43,602 nucleotides of DNA, taken from assembly GCA_013042835.1 (NCBI GenBank), contig JABDPJ010000181.1, positions 1 to 43,602 of the forward strand. Reading direction: 5' to 3'. This DNA is from Lysobacterales bacterium (GTDB taxonomy: Bacteria > Pseudomonadota > Gammaproteobacteria > Xanthomonadales > SZUA-36). The notes below the pieces were generated by a model. It was not told the origin of the DNA. It worked only from the letters and a program-made list of their open reading frames with translations, and did not search any database. A program made the translations under genes and the position numbers. Shown here in pieces: positions 15,754 through 24,512 of the stretch (position 1 is the stretch's first letter; the number at the start of each line of letters is the position of its first letter).

Positions 15754-17115
15754 TCACGAGTAGATGACTGACGGTAACCAGGTTGCCATTTGCGGCCAGA
15801 GCGACAACAGGCCCAGCATCAGTAGCTGAATGGCGATAAACGGAACCACGCCGCGGTAGATGGAAGTCGTCGCGATTTCCGGTGGTGCAACCCCGCGCAG
15901 GTAGAACAGGGAAAACCCGAAAGGCGGGGTCAGAAAAGATGTCTGCAGATTGATGGCGATCATGACGGCCAGCCACACCGGGTCGATACCCATGGCCAAA
16001 AGCACGGGGCCGACAATCGGGATCACGACGTAGGTGATTTCGATAAAATCGAGGATAAACCCGAGCAGGAACAACGCCAGCATGACGATCAGCAGCGCCC
16101 CGACCTGTCCACCCGGTAAAGCCGACAGCAGGGACTGGACATATTCATCGCCGCCATAGCCCCGGAACACCAGGCTGAACAAGGATGCGCCAATCAGGAT
16201 CATGAAGACCATCGCGCTGACCCGCGCGGACTGGTAAACAACTGCTCGCAGGGTTTCAACTGACAGCTGCTTCTGTATCAAGGCCAGCAGCATGGCGCCG
16301 GTCGCACCTATGGCTGCGGCCTCGGTAGGCGTCGCGAGACCCACAAGGATGGAGCCGAGCACTGCCACGATGAGTAACATCGGGCCGGCCAGCAAGCCCA
16401 GCAACGCCAGCAATGAAACCCTGGTGTCCGGTTCCTGCTCCGCCGCCGGCATTTTTGAAGGTTTAAAGAATGCCACCGCAACCAGGTAGAGCATGTACAG
16501 TCCGACCAGCATCAAACCTGGCAGCAGCGCCCCCGCAAACAATTCACCGACCGAAACGGTTTCCGGGCTGAAAACACCCATGCTCAGCTGCGCCTGCTGA
16601 TAGGCGTTGGACAGAACATCTGCCAGCAGGATAAGCACGATGGATGGCGGAACGATCTGGCCCAGCGTGCCCGCTGCACAAATGCTGCCGGTGGCGATGG
16701 ATGGATCATATTTGTTTTTGAGCATGCTCGGCAGCGACAACAGGCCCATAGTGACAACGGTTGCGCCGACAATACCGGTACTGGCCGCCATCAATGCACC
16801 CACCAGCATCACAGCGAGGCCCAGCCCGCCGGGCACCCTTCGCATCAGGGCAGCCAGGGCCTGTAGCAACTGGTCTGCAAGTTTTGAACGTTCCAGCATC
16901 ACACCCATGAAAACGAAAACCGGCACAGCAATCAGCGTCTCATTGGTCATGATGCCGAAAATGCGGCTGGGAAATGCGCCCAGAAAAGCGGGGTCGAAGG
17001 TGCCCGTTAAAATTCCAAGCAGGGCGAAAATCAGGGCGACGCCCGCCAGTGTGAACGCCACAGGAAACCCCGCCAGCAGCGCCATACCGACGGCAATAAA
17101 CAGGCTGACAGACAT
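15754..17115 (-). CDS. dctM: TRAP transporter large permease (DctM family)
   Basis: A 453-residue polytopic membrane protein with about twelve helices. It has the DctM signatures FPVAFTLAG near the N terminus, NETLIAVPVFVFMG, GIVGATVVTMGLLSLP, GTLGQIVPPSIVLIL, ATPTEAAAIGA and LLFILGFILDF-like (here FLLGFILDFIEITYV). The family forms the translocation channel of TRAP transporters for organic acids. I prefer the ATG at 17115, preceded by GGGCGG, over a TTG at 17127. A DctM normally needs the small membrane subunit DctQ, usually encoded directly upstream; here that position is non-coding. A fused DctQ is also not visible at the N terminus. Confidence 0.93.
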   Translation of the reverse strand: MSVSLFIAVGMALLAGFPVAFTLAGVALIFALLGILTGTFDPAFLGAFPSRIFGIMTNETLIAVPVFVFMGVMLERSKLADQLLQALAALMRRVPGGLGLAVMLVGALMAASTGIVGATVVTMGLLSLPSMLKNKYDPSIATGSICAAGTLGQIVPPSIVLILLADVLSNAYQQAQLSMGVFSPETVSVGELFAGALLPGLMLVGLYMLYLVAVAFFKPSKMPAAEQEPDTRVSLLALLGLLAGPMLLIVAVLGSILVGLATPTEAAAIGATGAMLLALIQKQLSVETLRAVVYQSARVSAMVFMILIGASLFSLVFRGYGGDEYVQSLLSALPGGQVGALLIVMLALFLLGFILDFIEITYVVIPIVGPVLLAMGIDPVWLAVMIAINLQTSFLTPPFGFSLFYLRGVAPPEIATTSIYRGVVPFIAIQLLMLGLLSLWPQMATWLPSVIYS

Positions 17116-17590
17116 CAGCCCGCCCAATTCAGCGCTCCAGGACTTTGAATTCGTAAGGTCTGACCAACGATTGTTGGCCAGTGCCTGTTGGGGAACATAC
17201 TTTTATGCCCGGAAAACGCATAAATAGGGTTCGTGCATTTGCGCACCCCGTGACCACAGCTGTTTTTATGCACAGTCAGACGTGCTTTACAAAAAAACAT
17301 AGGCTTAATGCACTTGTTGTTACAAAACTATCCAAAGAGTATTTTAATTTATTGTATTTTATATATTTTTATGTTTTCAATAAATCCAAGGAGGACCGCC
17401 CAATCTTAACATGACCTTAAGCGACCATACCCCATATAACGTTGTTCACAGAGTTATCCACAGGCTGTTATAAGTCATTGATGGTGAATTGCTCCGTGCG
17501 GCATCCAGCCGTTTTCAGTGATTGTTCAAGTGGTTTACAATAGAGCGCTTTCGAGTTGCCCCAAAAGCAACCGGTCACGGGATATTTTTC
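17116..17590. other. Long non-coding region with DnaA boxes and an AT-rich block (origin-like)
   Basis: These 475 bases between divergent dctM and argS contain no credible gene. Two sequences fit the DnaA-box consensus TTATNCACA exactly: TTATGCACA at 17266-17274 and TTATCCACA at 17454-17462. A one-mismatch copy, TTGTTCACA at 17442-17450, lies three bases before the second. Between them is a block (17338-17387) with about 12% GC, in sharp contrast to the surrounding genes, resembling a DNA-unwinding element. The flank CAGAG-TTATCCACAG is the same as that of box R4 in E. coli oriC as I remember it. This may be a replication origin or a DnaA-controlled promoter region. Confidence 0.5.
17512..17541 (+). 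promoter_or_regulatory. Candidate argS promoter
   Basis: TTTTCA (17512-17517) and TACAAT (17536-17541) are separated by 18 bases. The -10 is good and the -35 moderate. Transcription would start near 17548, about 43 bases before the argS start codon. Confidence 0.4.
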
Positions 17591-19351
17591 TTGAAAGAAC
17601 ACATTGAAGAGTTACTGAATCAGGCCCTGCTTCACCTGATACGCGATGGCGTGCTGAATGAGGATTGCGATATTGAGCCGCAACTGGAACGCACGCGCAC
17701 GTCAGAGCACGGCGAGTTTGCCTCGAACATTGCCATGGTGCTTGCCAAGCGTGCCGGCATGCCGCCGCGTGAGATTGCACAACTCATCATTGATAAACTA
17801 CCGCCATCGCGCCAGGTGAAACACGCTGAAATCGCCGGACCGGGATTCATCAATTTCTATCTGAATCACGTCGCCCTGACCACCGTGGTCAAGGACATCC
17901 TGTACCAGGGCGACAATTATGGCCACCGGCCGCCGAATCCGGACCACGAGGTCACCGTGGAGTTTGTTTCGGCCAACCCGACCGGGCCACTGCACGTCGG
18001 ACATGGCCGCGGCGCCGCCTATGGCGCGAGCCTGGCCAGTATCCTGGCGGCGGCAGGCTATAAGGTGCAGCGTGAGTACTATGTCAACGACAACGGCCGG
18101 CAAATGGATATCCTGGCCGTCAGCGTCTGGCTGCGTTACCTGGAATTGTGCGGTGAGCAATTACGTTTCCCCGACAACGGTTACCAGGGTGACTACATCT
18201 ACAACATCGCCCGCGAAGTGCGCAATGAAATCGGTGATAAATTCCGCTTCAAAGAGAATGACGTTTTCGACGGTCTTCCACCAGATGAGTCTCAAGGCGG
18301 AGACCGCGAGAACCACATCGACGAGTTGATTTCCCGCGCGGAAGAACTTCTTGGCCACGAAGGTTATCTCGCCTTTTTTGAAACATCGGTGAACAGCATC
18401 CTTACCGACATCCAGAAAGACCTGGCCGGTTTTGGGGTCGAGTTCGACCACTGGTTTTCCGAAAAAGAACTCGAAGACAGCGGCGCAATCGCCCACGCAA
18501 TTGAACGCCTGGAAGACAATGGGCACCTGTATAAAAAGGATGGCGCAACCTGGTTTCGGGCCTCGGCCCTTGGCGATGAAAAGGATCGCGTCGTCATCCG
18601 CGAGAATGGCCGAACCACGTATTTTGCCTCGGACATCGCCTATTTCCTGAACAAGATGGAACGTGGTTTTGAAAAGGCCATCTATGTCTTTGGCGCTGAT
18701 CACCACGGCTACATTGCGCGTTTGCGGGCCGCTGCCACCGGCCTGGGCGAGGATCCTGACCGCCTGGAAATCCTGTTGGTGCAATTTGCCGTGCTATACC
18801 GTGCCGGCAAAAAGGTCCAGATGTCCACGCGCTCCGGTGAATTTATAACGTTGCGGGAATTGCGTGAAGAAGTTGGCAGCGATGCCGCACGCTTCTTTTA
18901 CGTTATGCGCTCGCATGAACAGCACCTCGATTTTGACCTCGACCTGGCCAAGTCACGCAGCAATGAAAACCCGGTGTATTACATCCAGTATGCCCATGCC
19001 CGAATCTGTAGCGTATTCAGAAACCTGGAGCAGATGAACGAGACCCACAACGAGGCCATTGGAGAGGCAGCGCTTAAACTGTTAACGGAGCCCAACGAAA
19101 CCCGTTTGTTGCGTGAGCTGAGCCGGTATCCCGAGGTCATTGAGTCGGCCGCGCGTTTGCGTGCGCCGCACCAACTCGCCCACTACCTGCAAGCACTGGC
19201 CACGGAGTTCCATGCTTATTACAACTCCCAACAGTTCCTTGTCGATGATGAAAATATCCGCAACGTGCGCCTGAACCTGATACTTGCCGTGAAGATCGTT
19301 CTCGCCAATGGCCTGGAGTTGCTTGGAATCTCGGCGCCGGAGGCCATGTAA
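17591..19351 (+). CDS. argS: Arginyl-tRNA synthetase (TTG start)
   Basis: ArgRS charges tRNA-Arg with arginine. With a TTG start at 17591 the protein begins MKEHIEELLNQALLHLI and has 586 residues, matching the N terminus and length of Pseudomonas ArgRS; a CGGGA sequence lies at a suitable distance upstream. A longer reading from 17522 would add 23 unconserved residues. The class I HIGH-type motif is HVGHGRG (135 onward), and the KMSKS loop is degenerate (MSTR, about 411), as is usual for this enzyme. AFVSANPTGPLHVGH-like sequence (EFVSANPTGPLHV), REYYVNDNGRQM and the C-terminal DALR-type anticodon domain are present. The SPOR gene follows one base after its stop codon, as in Pseudomonas. Confidence 0.96.
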   Translation: MKEHIEELLNQALLHLIRDGVLNEDCDIEPQLERTRTSEHGEFASNIAMVLAKRAGMPPREIAQLIIDKLPPSRQVKHAEIAGPGFINFYLNHVALTTVVKDILYQGDNYGHRPPNPDHEVTVEFVSANPTGPLHVGHGRGAAYGASLASILAAAGYKVQREYYVNDNGRQMDILAVSVWLRYLELCGEQLRFPDNGYQGDYIYNIAREVRNEIGDKFRFKENDVFDGLPPDESQGGDRENHIDELISRAEELLGHEGYLAFFETSVNSILTDIQKDLAGFGVEFDHWFSEKELEDSGAIAHAIERLEDNGHLYKKDGATWFRASALGDEKDRVVIRENGRTTYFASDIAYFLNKMERGFEKAIYVFGADHHGYIARLRAAATGLGEDPDRLEILLVQFAVLYRAGKKVQMSTRSGEFITLRELREEVGSDAARFFYVMRSHEQHLDFDLDLAKSRSNENPVYYIQYAHARICSVFRNLEQMNETHNEAIGEAALKLLTEPNETRLLRELSRYPEVIESAARLRAPHQLAHYLQALATEFHAYYNSQQFLVDDENIRNVRLNLILAVKIVLANGLELLGISAPEAM

Positions 19352-19352
19352 A

Positions 19353-19955
19353 ATGGCCGCCAAGCGCAGGCAGACCAACTATCGTCGCAACACCAGGAAA
19401 ACCCGTTCCGCCGGTATTCCCGCGTGGTTCTGGCTGTTGGGAGGCATACTCATCGGCCTGGGTGCAGCAGTCGCCTTAATGCTTAAAGGCTATCTGCCCG
19501 AGCTGCAACAGCATTTGCCTTCGGTCGATGAAACCCCGCCCGGTCAAACGGAGGCGGCGCTGGTTGAAGAGGACGCTAAACGGGCGGAGAAGCCCAAAAA
19601 ACCGCGCTATGACTTTTTTACCGTCCTGCCGGAAATGGAAGTCGTGGTTCCCGACCAGGAACTAAGCCGCAAGGCTGACAAGCCCGAAGCGCCAATGGAT
19701 TCAGTTACGGGTGACGCCCTCGACAGTTACATTCTCCAGGTGGGTTCATTCCGCAACCAGGCGGATGCGGAACAGATGAAAGCGCGGTTGGCCCTGCTCG
19801 GCTCTGTCGCAACCGTGCAAACGGTCACGGTCAACGGCCAAACGTGGCACCGCGTGCGAATTGGTCCTTTCGAAGGCGCGCGCAAGGCGGATGAAATCCG
19901 GCGCATGTTGGCGGATAACCAGATCGATACACTGGTCATGAAAGCCAACCCCTGA
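19353..19955 (+). CDS. SPOR-domain inner-membrane protein
   Basis: A 200-residue bitopic protein with a basic cytoplasmic N terminus (MAAKRRQTNYRRNTRK), one transmembrane helix (about 23-44), an acidic/proline linker and a C-terminal SPOR domain (about 127-200; ILQVGSF, VRIGPF). SPOR domains bind denuded peptidoglycan strands at division sites, and the layout is that of FtsN-like proteins. In Pseudomonas an equivalent gene follows argS and precedes hslVU; here hslVU is absent and the next gene is convergent. The start at 19353 is one base after the argS stop. Whether it is the essential FtsN cannot be judged from sequence alone. Confidence 0.88.
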   Translation: MAAKRRQTNYRRNTRKTRSAGIPAWFWLLGGILIGLGAAVALMLKGYLPELQQHLPSVDETPPGQTEAALVEEDAKRAEKPKKPRYDFFTVLPEMEVVVPDQELSRKADKPEAPMDSVTGDALDSYILQVGSFRNQADAEQMKARLALLGSVATVQTVTVNGQTWHRVRIGPFEGARKADEIRRMLADNQIDTLVMKANP

Positions 19956-20067
19956 TAAGGGTTCTATAGCGTCTCCCCGGACCCACAGGGGCAGCGTATG
20001 TCATTCTTTTTCATAATGCCCGTGCGTATGCGCAAGCCTGGACTGTGATGCGCACTGCTGATCGTTT

Positions 20068-21783
20068 TCAGTCCGGATACAAATCGGGCCTGTCGGTGGT
20101 TTTGGCAGGCCGGCGTGCGCCCTGCTGGTTCTGCCAGCGTTTAAAAGCGGCCCACAACTCATCACCCTTCCAACCGGCAGGGCTGTCATGTGCGAACCCG
20201 TATACATCCAGCTCAGCGATCGCGGTCTGCAGTGATTGCTCACCGCAGGCGGAACCGAAATCACGCATGCTGCCACGCAGGTTCCGGGGCGCATAACTCC
20301 TGATCCAATGCGACAGGTCCTTGCGTGCCGATGACGCGTCACCTTTTTGACACGCCCGTCGCAAGCCCTTCAACAACGCCTGCTCATCCGGGGTGACCTG
20401 TTCGTTGGTGACGGCCAGGTCAGCACCACGCGGACCGCGTCGAAAGTAAAAGAACAGGGTCAGCAGCCACAACAGGGCAAACGCGCCGGTGGCGACCTGC
20501 CAGACGATGGCGCGCCCGGCAGACATCGTATCCGGATAGCCCTGGTTAACGTCCGAAACAACGGCCGGTGGTAAGGGCATCACGCTGGGCGACTGGTTTA
20601 ATTCTGACGGTAAAACATTGACCCGGTGTTCCGGCAACACGGCCGTGCGCTGCTGATTGGAAACGGTATCCCACCAGTTGAGGCGAAGCTCCGGCAACAC
20701 CAGTTCACCCGCCTCCTCCGGCACAACGGCATAGCGAAACTCCTTGTGCCCCAATACCCATTCGCCATCGTCACGGCTGATGCCCTGTGGTTGATCGGGG
20801 TAAATACGCGTTGCGGGAATTTGCGGCCAGACAGGTTCTTCGAGCATATTCTCTTCCAGCCCTACCGCATCGAGGATGACCGTGCGGGTAACCGGCTCGC
20901 CCACGTGCAGGTCTTCATTGTCTGAAATCTGCTGGGAAAGCATGATTCGCCGGGCCGGCAGCCAATAATCACCCGTGTATTCCGCAGGACGCGGACTGAT
21001 CTCCAGCGCAATAGGTGCACTTTCCACCCGCACCCGCCGGCCACGGACTGTCGGTTGCCACAAGCGGTCCGATGGTCTTTCTATCAGCCGGCCGGTCAGC
21101 TGCATGGGTGGGATCGTCAAGGTACCGGAGCGTTCCGGAAAGATGGCATAACGCCGTTCCAGAACCCGGTAACGTTCGCCATTGCGGTCGGCCTGGTAAG
21201 GTACTTCATCGAGCAGGCGCACCGTGGCCTGATCGGGCGCCGGTGGATTGATCGCGGCTTCGGTCAGGTTGGCCTGATAAAAAATCCTGACGGTGAGGCC
21301 AATCTGGGAGAGCACATAATGCGGCCCGCCCTCGGGTTGAATGTCCACTTCGATAAATACCGGTTCAGCTTCACCGGGAGCCAGTTGCGGTGCTGCAGAA
21401 ACATTCAACACCAGCGGCGATGAAGTGGCCCCGGGGAATTTCAGGGCCGGTATCTCTAATTGGCCGGCCCTCTTCGGCTCAAGTGTCACCACCAGGCGTA
21501 CACTGGCGGACTGGCGCCCGTTGACAAAGGACATCTGCGTCTCTGAGCGCCGGTTCAGAACGTCGAAATCCGCTTCGAGAACAGACAGGTCGACGTCCAG
21601 GCTTTGATCGGTATCCGTGGTCTGCAAAATCAGGGTGACGGTTTCACCAACAACGGCGCTGCTGCGGTCCAGCTTCGCCGTAACCGGTGCGGCTTGTGCC
21701 GCGGAAAAAACCATCATCAGGATAACGGTGAGCGCGCTTGAGCCTGCCCGTTTCAATGTTCGACTAAAAACCATCTTTACCAT
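20068..21783 (-). CDS. batD: BatD-family aerotolerance protein
   Basis: A 571-residue secreted/membrane protein with a signal peptide (cleavage probably after AAQA near residue 31), a long beta-rich region with BatD pattern (AKLDRSSAVVGETVTLIL, RRYAIFPERSGTLTIPP) and a C-terminal transmembrane helix at about 425-447, then a cytoplasmic tail of about 120 residues. BatD proteins are encoded with BatA/BatB VWA proteins and a MoxR ATPase, and are thought to act in envelope stress or oxygen tolerance, although the mechanism is unclear. It is the last gene of the moxR operon and lies six bases after batB/C. Confidence 0.9.
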   Translation of the reverse strand: MVKMVFSRTLKRAGSSALTVILMMVFSAAQAAPVTAKLDRSSAVVGETVTLILQTTDTDQSLDVDLSVLEADFDVLNRRSETQMSFVNGRQSASVRLVVTLEPKRAGQLEIPALKFPGATSSPLVLNVSAAPQLAPGEAEPVFIEVDIQPEGGPHYVLSQIGLTVRIFYQANLTEAAINPPAPDQATVRLLDEVPYQADRNGERYRVLERRYAIFPERSGTLTIPPMQLTGRLIERPSDRLWQPTVRGRRVRVESAPIALEISPRPAEYTGDYWLPARRIMLSQQISDNEDLHVGEPVTRTVILDAVGLEENMLEEPVWPQIPATRIYPDQPQGISRDDGEWVLGHKEFRYAVVPEEAGELVLPELRLNWWDTVSNQQRTAVLPEHRVNVLPSELNQSPSVMPLPPAVVSDVNQGYPDTMSAGRAIVWQVATGAFALLWLLTLFFYFRRGPRGADLAVTNEQVTPDEQALLKGLRRACQKGDASSARKDLSHWIRSYAPRNLRGSMRDFGSACGEQSLQTAIAELDVYGFAHDSPAGWKGDELWAAFKRWQNQQGARRPAKTTDRPDLYPD

Positions 21784-21789
21784 TCCCGC

Positions 21790-23496
21790 TTACCATGTCT
21801 CGGATTCATCCGCCGGCGCACCCCTGCGCTGGTGCTCGTTACGAAATTTGCGCCTCAACAGGCCGCCCGGGTCATCCGGAATACGCCGCAACCATTGCTC
21901 CATGGCCTGGGCGTCCTCCTCTGACCAATTCTGTTCCATGTCTGCCTGCGAAGGCTCACCGCCTTCGTCACCTTCCTGTTCCTGGTCAGACTCCTCCTCG
22001 CTCTGCTCACCATCCTGCTGACTTTCGGAGGACTCCTCTTCACCCTGCTCACCATCCTGCTGGGATTCCTCACCGGATTGGTCTTCAGAAGATTCACCCT
22101 CGGAGTCCTGGTCCTGCTGTTGCTGCTCCTGTTGCTGTTTCATTTGTTCTACCAGGCTGCGGTTGAACAGGGCGTCTTCCATTCCAGGGTCCAGGTCGAG
22201 CGCAGCATCGTAGGCGCCAATGGCTGCATCCAGTTCTCCGGCGCGGGCCAGTGAATTACCGCGGTTATAGTGGCTATCCGCCGCATCGAGCTGTGACCAG
22301 GATTGTGCGGCGGCTGAAAAATCACCCTTACGGTAAAGTGCTTCACCCGCTATGGCCGGATCCTTCGCCAGCAAAGCGGCATCTTCGGCGCGCTCCTGCC
22401 GGAGCGCCGCCTGGGCCTGTTGATCGCGGCTGGCCCACATGTCATCCCAGAAACCCGCTTTCACATCGGGGCTGAAAACCATGCCCGGCAACAATATCAA
22501 TGGCAACACAAACAGGAGGCCACGCCGAAAACTGAAAGCGACCAGGGGCAGAAGTACCAGGGCCAGCCACGGACCGGCGTCTTTCCATCGCTCACCCAGG
22601 GCATCGTCCTTGAGGGCAAACTCGCTGCCCTCAACCGCTGCCCACGGTGAGTCTTCCGCGCTACCCGCGGTCAGTTCCGAATATCTGCCACCGCCGGCGC
22701 TGGCGATGGACTGCAGAACGTCCCTTTGCAGGCGCGTGACCACGATATTGCCTTTGCCGTCACTGACGAATCCGTCGCCGCTCGGAATCGGCGCACCCTG
22801 CAGCGTGCCGACTGCCAGCACCGAAGTGTAGATACCCTGCCTGGCCAGGTCTGCCGCAACAACGGCAGCTGCGCGGTCGCCGCTATCAGCAATCAGGAGT
22901 ATTTCTCCGCGCGCCACACCGGAACGTTTCAATAACTCGGCCGCCAGTTCCAGCGCCCGGTCGGGCCGGCTGCCGGCAACGGGAATCACGTCCGGTTGCA
23001 GCGCCGGCAACATGTTCTTGATGGTATTGGTGTCACTGGTCAACGGTGAGACAACAAAAGCATCCCCGGCATAGGACACCAGCCCCGTCTGGCCTTCCAG
23101 GGTCGCGTCTTCGAGCATATCGGAGAGGCGGAAATGAGCCTGCGTCAGGCGGTTGGGCTTCAGGTCTTCAGCCAACATGGACAGCGACAGGTCAAGCACC
23201 AGCACGCGGGCGTCGCGGGAAGCAAAAGAGCTGTCCGGGAGCTTTTGCCAACTCGGTCCTGCCAGCGCAACGGCGGCAACCAGCCAGCCCAGGCCTGCCA
23301 GCCAGGGGCCGGAGCGGGAAGGCCTGGCGGCAGCATCACCCACGCTCAACCAGCGCAGCAGGTGGTTGTCGCAAATCCTGGCCCAGTCGCCGGAAGGCCG
23401 GCGAAGATGGCGCCACAGCAGCGGCACGATTACCGCTGCCGGCAGCAAAGCCAGCCACAACGGACGGATAAAATGCAATGGCAATGCATCCATCAT
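21790..23496 (-). CDS. BatB-BatC fusion: VWA domain, TPR and Q/E/S-rich tail
   Basis: A 568-residue protein with two N-terminal transmembrane helices (about 10-28 and 64-80), a von Willebrand A domain with a complete MIDAS start (LDLSLS: D102, S104, S106), more hydrophobic segments near 300-340, then a TPR part (LYRKGDFSAAAQSW, SHYNRGNSLARAGELDAAIGAYDAAL). A disordered Gln/Glu/Ser/Asp-rich tail follows, and the protein ends in a conserved WLRRIPDDPGGLLRRKF. This joins what are separate batB and batC genes in Bacteroides-type operons; such fusions are common in proteobacteria. The ATG at 23496 gives an ATGA overlap with batA and has a GGTGA ribosome binding site. A longer reading from 23580 is unlikely. 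Confidence 0.9.
   Translation of the reverse strand: MMDALPLHFIRPLWLALLPAAVIVPLLWRHLRRPSGDWARICDNHLLRWLSVGDAAARPSRSGPWLAGLGWLVAAVALAGPSWQKLPDSSFASRDARVLVLDLSLSMLAEDLKPNRLTQAHFRLSDMLEDATLEGQTGLVSYAGDAFVVSPLTSDTNTIKNMLPALQPDVIPVAGSRPDRALELAAELLKRSGVARGEILLIADSGDRAAAVVAADLARQGIYTSVLAVGTLQGAPIPSGDGFVSDGKGNIVVTRLQRDVLQSIASAGGGRYSELTAGSAEDSPWAAVEGSEFALKDDALGERWKDAGPWLALVLLPLVAFSFRRGLLFVLPLILLPGMVFSPDVKAGFWDDMWASRDQQAQAALRQERAEDAALLAKDPAIAGEALYRKGDFSAAAQSWSQLDAADSHYNRGNSLARAGELDAAIGAYDAALDLDPGMEDALFNRSLVEQMKQQQEQQQQDQDSEGESSEDQSGEESQQDGEQGEEESSESQQDGEQSEEESDQEQEGDEGGEPSQADMEQNWSEEDAQAMEQWLRRIPDDPGGLLRRKFRNEHQRRGAPADESETW
22003..22062 (-). repeat. Imperfect 42-bp tandem repeat in the BatB/C tail
   Basis: An identical 18-base segment occurs at 22003-22020 and 22045-22062, exactly 42 bases (14 codons) apart. 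It gives two successive copies of the SQQDGEQ-x-EEES pattern in the acidic tail. The spacing in whole codons points to an in-frame duplication. Confidence 0.7.
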
Positions 23497-24512
23497 GATG
23501 TCACCGCCCGCAAACCCAGGGGCCGGATCGAGAACAGGGCCGCCAGCAATGCCAGCAGGTAAGCGACCCCCATCGGCCAATAAAACAACTCGTCCACCGG
23601 CCGGATGATTTCGACGTCACTCTCGACCGGCTCCAGCTCATCCAGGATTTCATAGATCCTTTCCAGCCCCTTCGCATCGCGCGCCCTGAAATACCGCCCA
23701 CCGGTACGCTCGGCAATTGTTCGCAGCGTATCCTCGTCCAGGTCAGCCGACGGGTTCACAACCCGGCTGCCGAAAAAGTCCTGCACCATCATTTCATCCG
23801 CGCCCACACCAACGGTATAAACCGTCAAGCCGTCCCGGGCGGCGAACTCAGCTGCCTGCAGGGGTTGTACTTCACCGGAAGTATTGGCGCCATCGGTCAG
23901 CAGTATCAGAACACGGTCGGAGGCCGCATCGTCCCGCAGACGTTTCACAGCCAGGCCGATAGCGTCACCTATCGCCGTCTCCCTGCCGGCAAGACCGATT
24001 TCCGACTCATCCAGCAAGATAGCCGTCGTCTCGGTGTCAAATGTCAGCGGGGTCTGCAAGTATGCCCGGCTGCCAAAAAGGATCAGCCCGACCCGGTCTC
24101 CACGGCGCCGCTGAATGAACTCGCCGGCGACTTTTTTAACCACCCGCAAACGATTCACGGCCGTCTTGTTCAGAATCATGTCCTGGGTGTCCATGCTGCC
24201 GGAGATATCAACCGCGAGCAGCAGGTCCCTGCCGGTGACCGGCAGGCTTTCGATCTCACCGATCCATTGCGGCCGTGACACGGCAAAAACCAGCAGCAGC
24301 CAGACCAGGGCTGCGACCAGCGCCAACCACGGCCGGCGCATCCAACCGGCTTTGCCACCAGCCACCGCGGCAAACCAGGGTACGCGCAAGGCCTGCAAAT
24401 CAGAGCTGCGGGAAGCGGGCATCAGCAGCCGCAACAACCACGGCAGCGGTGCCAGGGCCAGCAGCCAGGGCCAGGCGATGGTGAAACCGGTCGTAAGCAC
24501 GTCTTCAGCCAT
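23493..24512 (-). CDS. batA: BatA-like VWA-domain membrane protein
   Basis: A 339-residue inner-membrane protein with two N-terminal helices (about 11-30 and 59-79), a von Willebrand A domain with an intact MIDAS (DISGS: D102, S104, S106; later TPLTFDTETT and LLTDGANTSG), and a C-terminal helix near 310-332. The VWA domain probably binds a partner in a metal-dependent way; MoxR ATPases commonly act together with VWA proteins. I chose the ATG at 24512 (MAEDVL) over the GTG at 24530. The gene overlaps its neighbours by eight bases upstream and four downstream. Confidence 0.92.
   Translation of the reverse strand: MAEDVLTTGFTIAWPWLLALAPLPWLLRLLMPASRSSDLQALRVPWFAAVAGGKAGWMRRPWLALVAALVWLLLVFAVSRPQWIGEIESLPVTGRDLLLAVDISGSMDTQDMILNKTAVNRLRVVKKVAGEFIQRRRGDRVGLILFGSRAYLQTPLTFDTETTAILLDESEIGLAGRETAIGDAIGLAVKRLRDDAASDRVLILLTDGANTSGEVQPLQAAEFAARDGLTVYTVGVGADEMMVQDFFGSRVVNPSADLDEDTLRTIAERTGGRYFRARDAKGLERIYEILDELEPVESDVEIIRPVDELFYWPMGVAYLLALLAALFSIRPLGLRAVTS

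Noticed and set aside
17115-17300. A short minus-strand frame just upstream of dctM, considered as a dctQ remnant
   Set aside because: It contains no hydrophobic helices and no DctQ motif; the sequence is better read as non-coding.
19947-19963. AACCC/GGGTT hairpin at the end of the SPOR gene as a terminator
   Set aside because: The stem is only five pairs, overlaps the stop codon and has no T-run.
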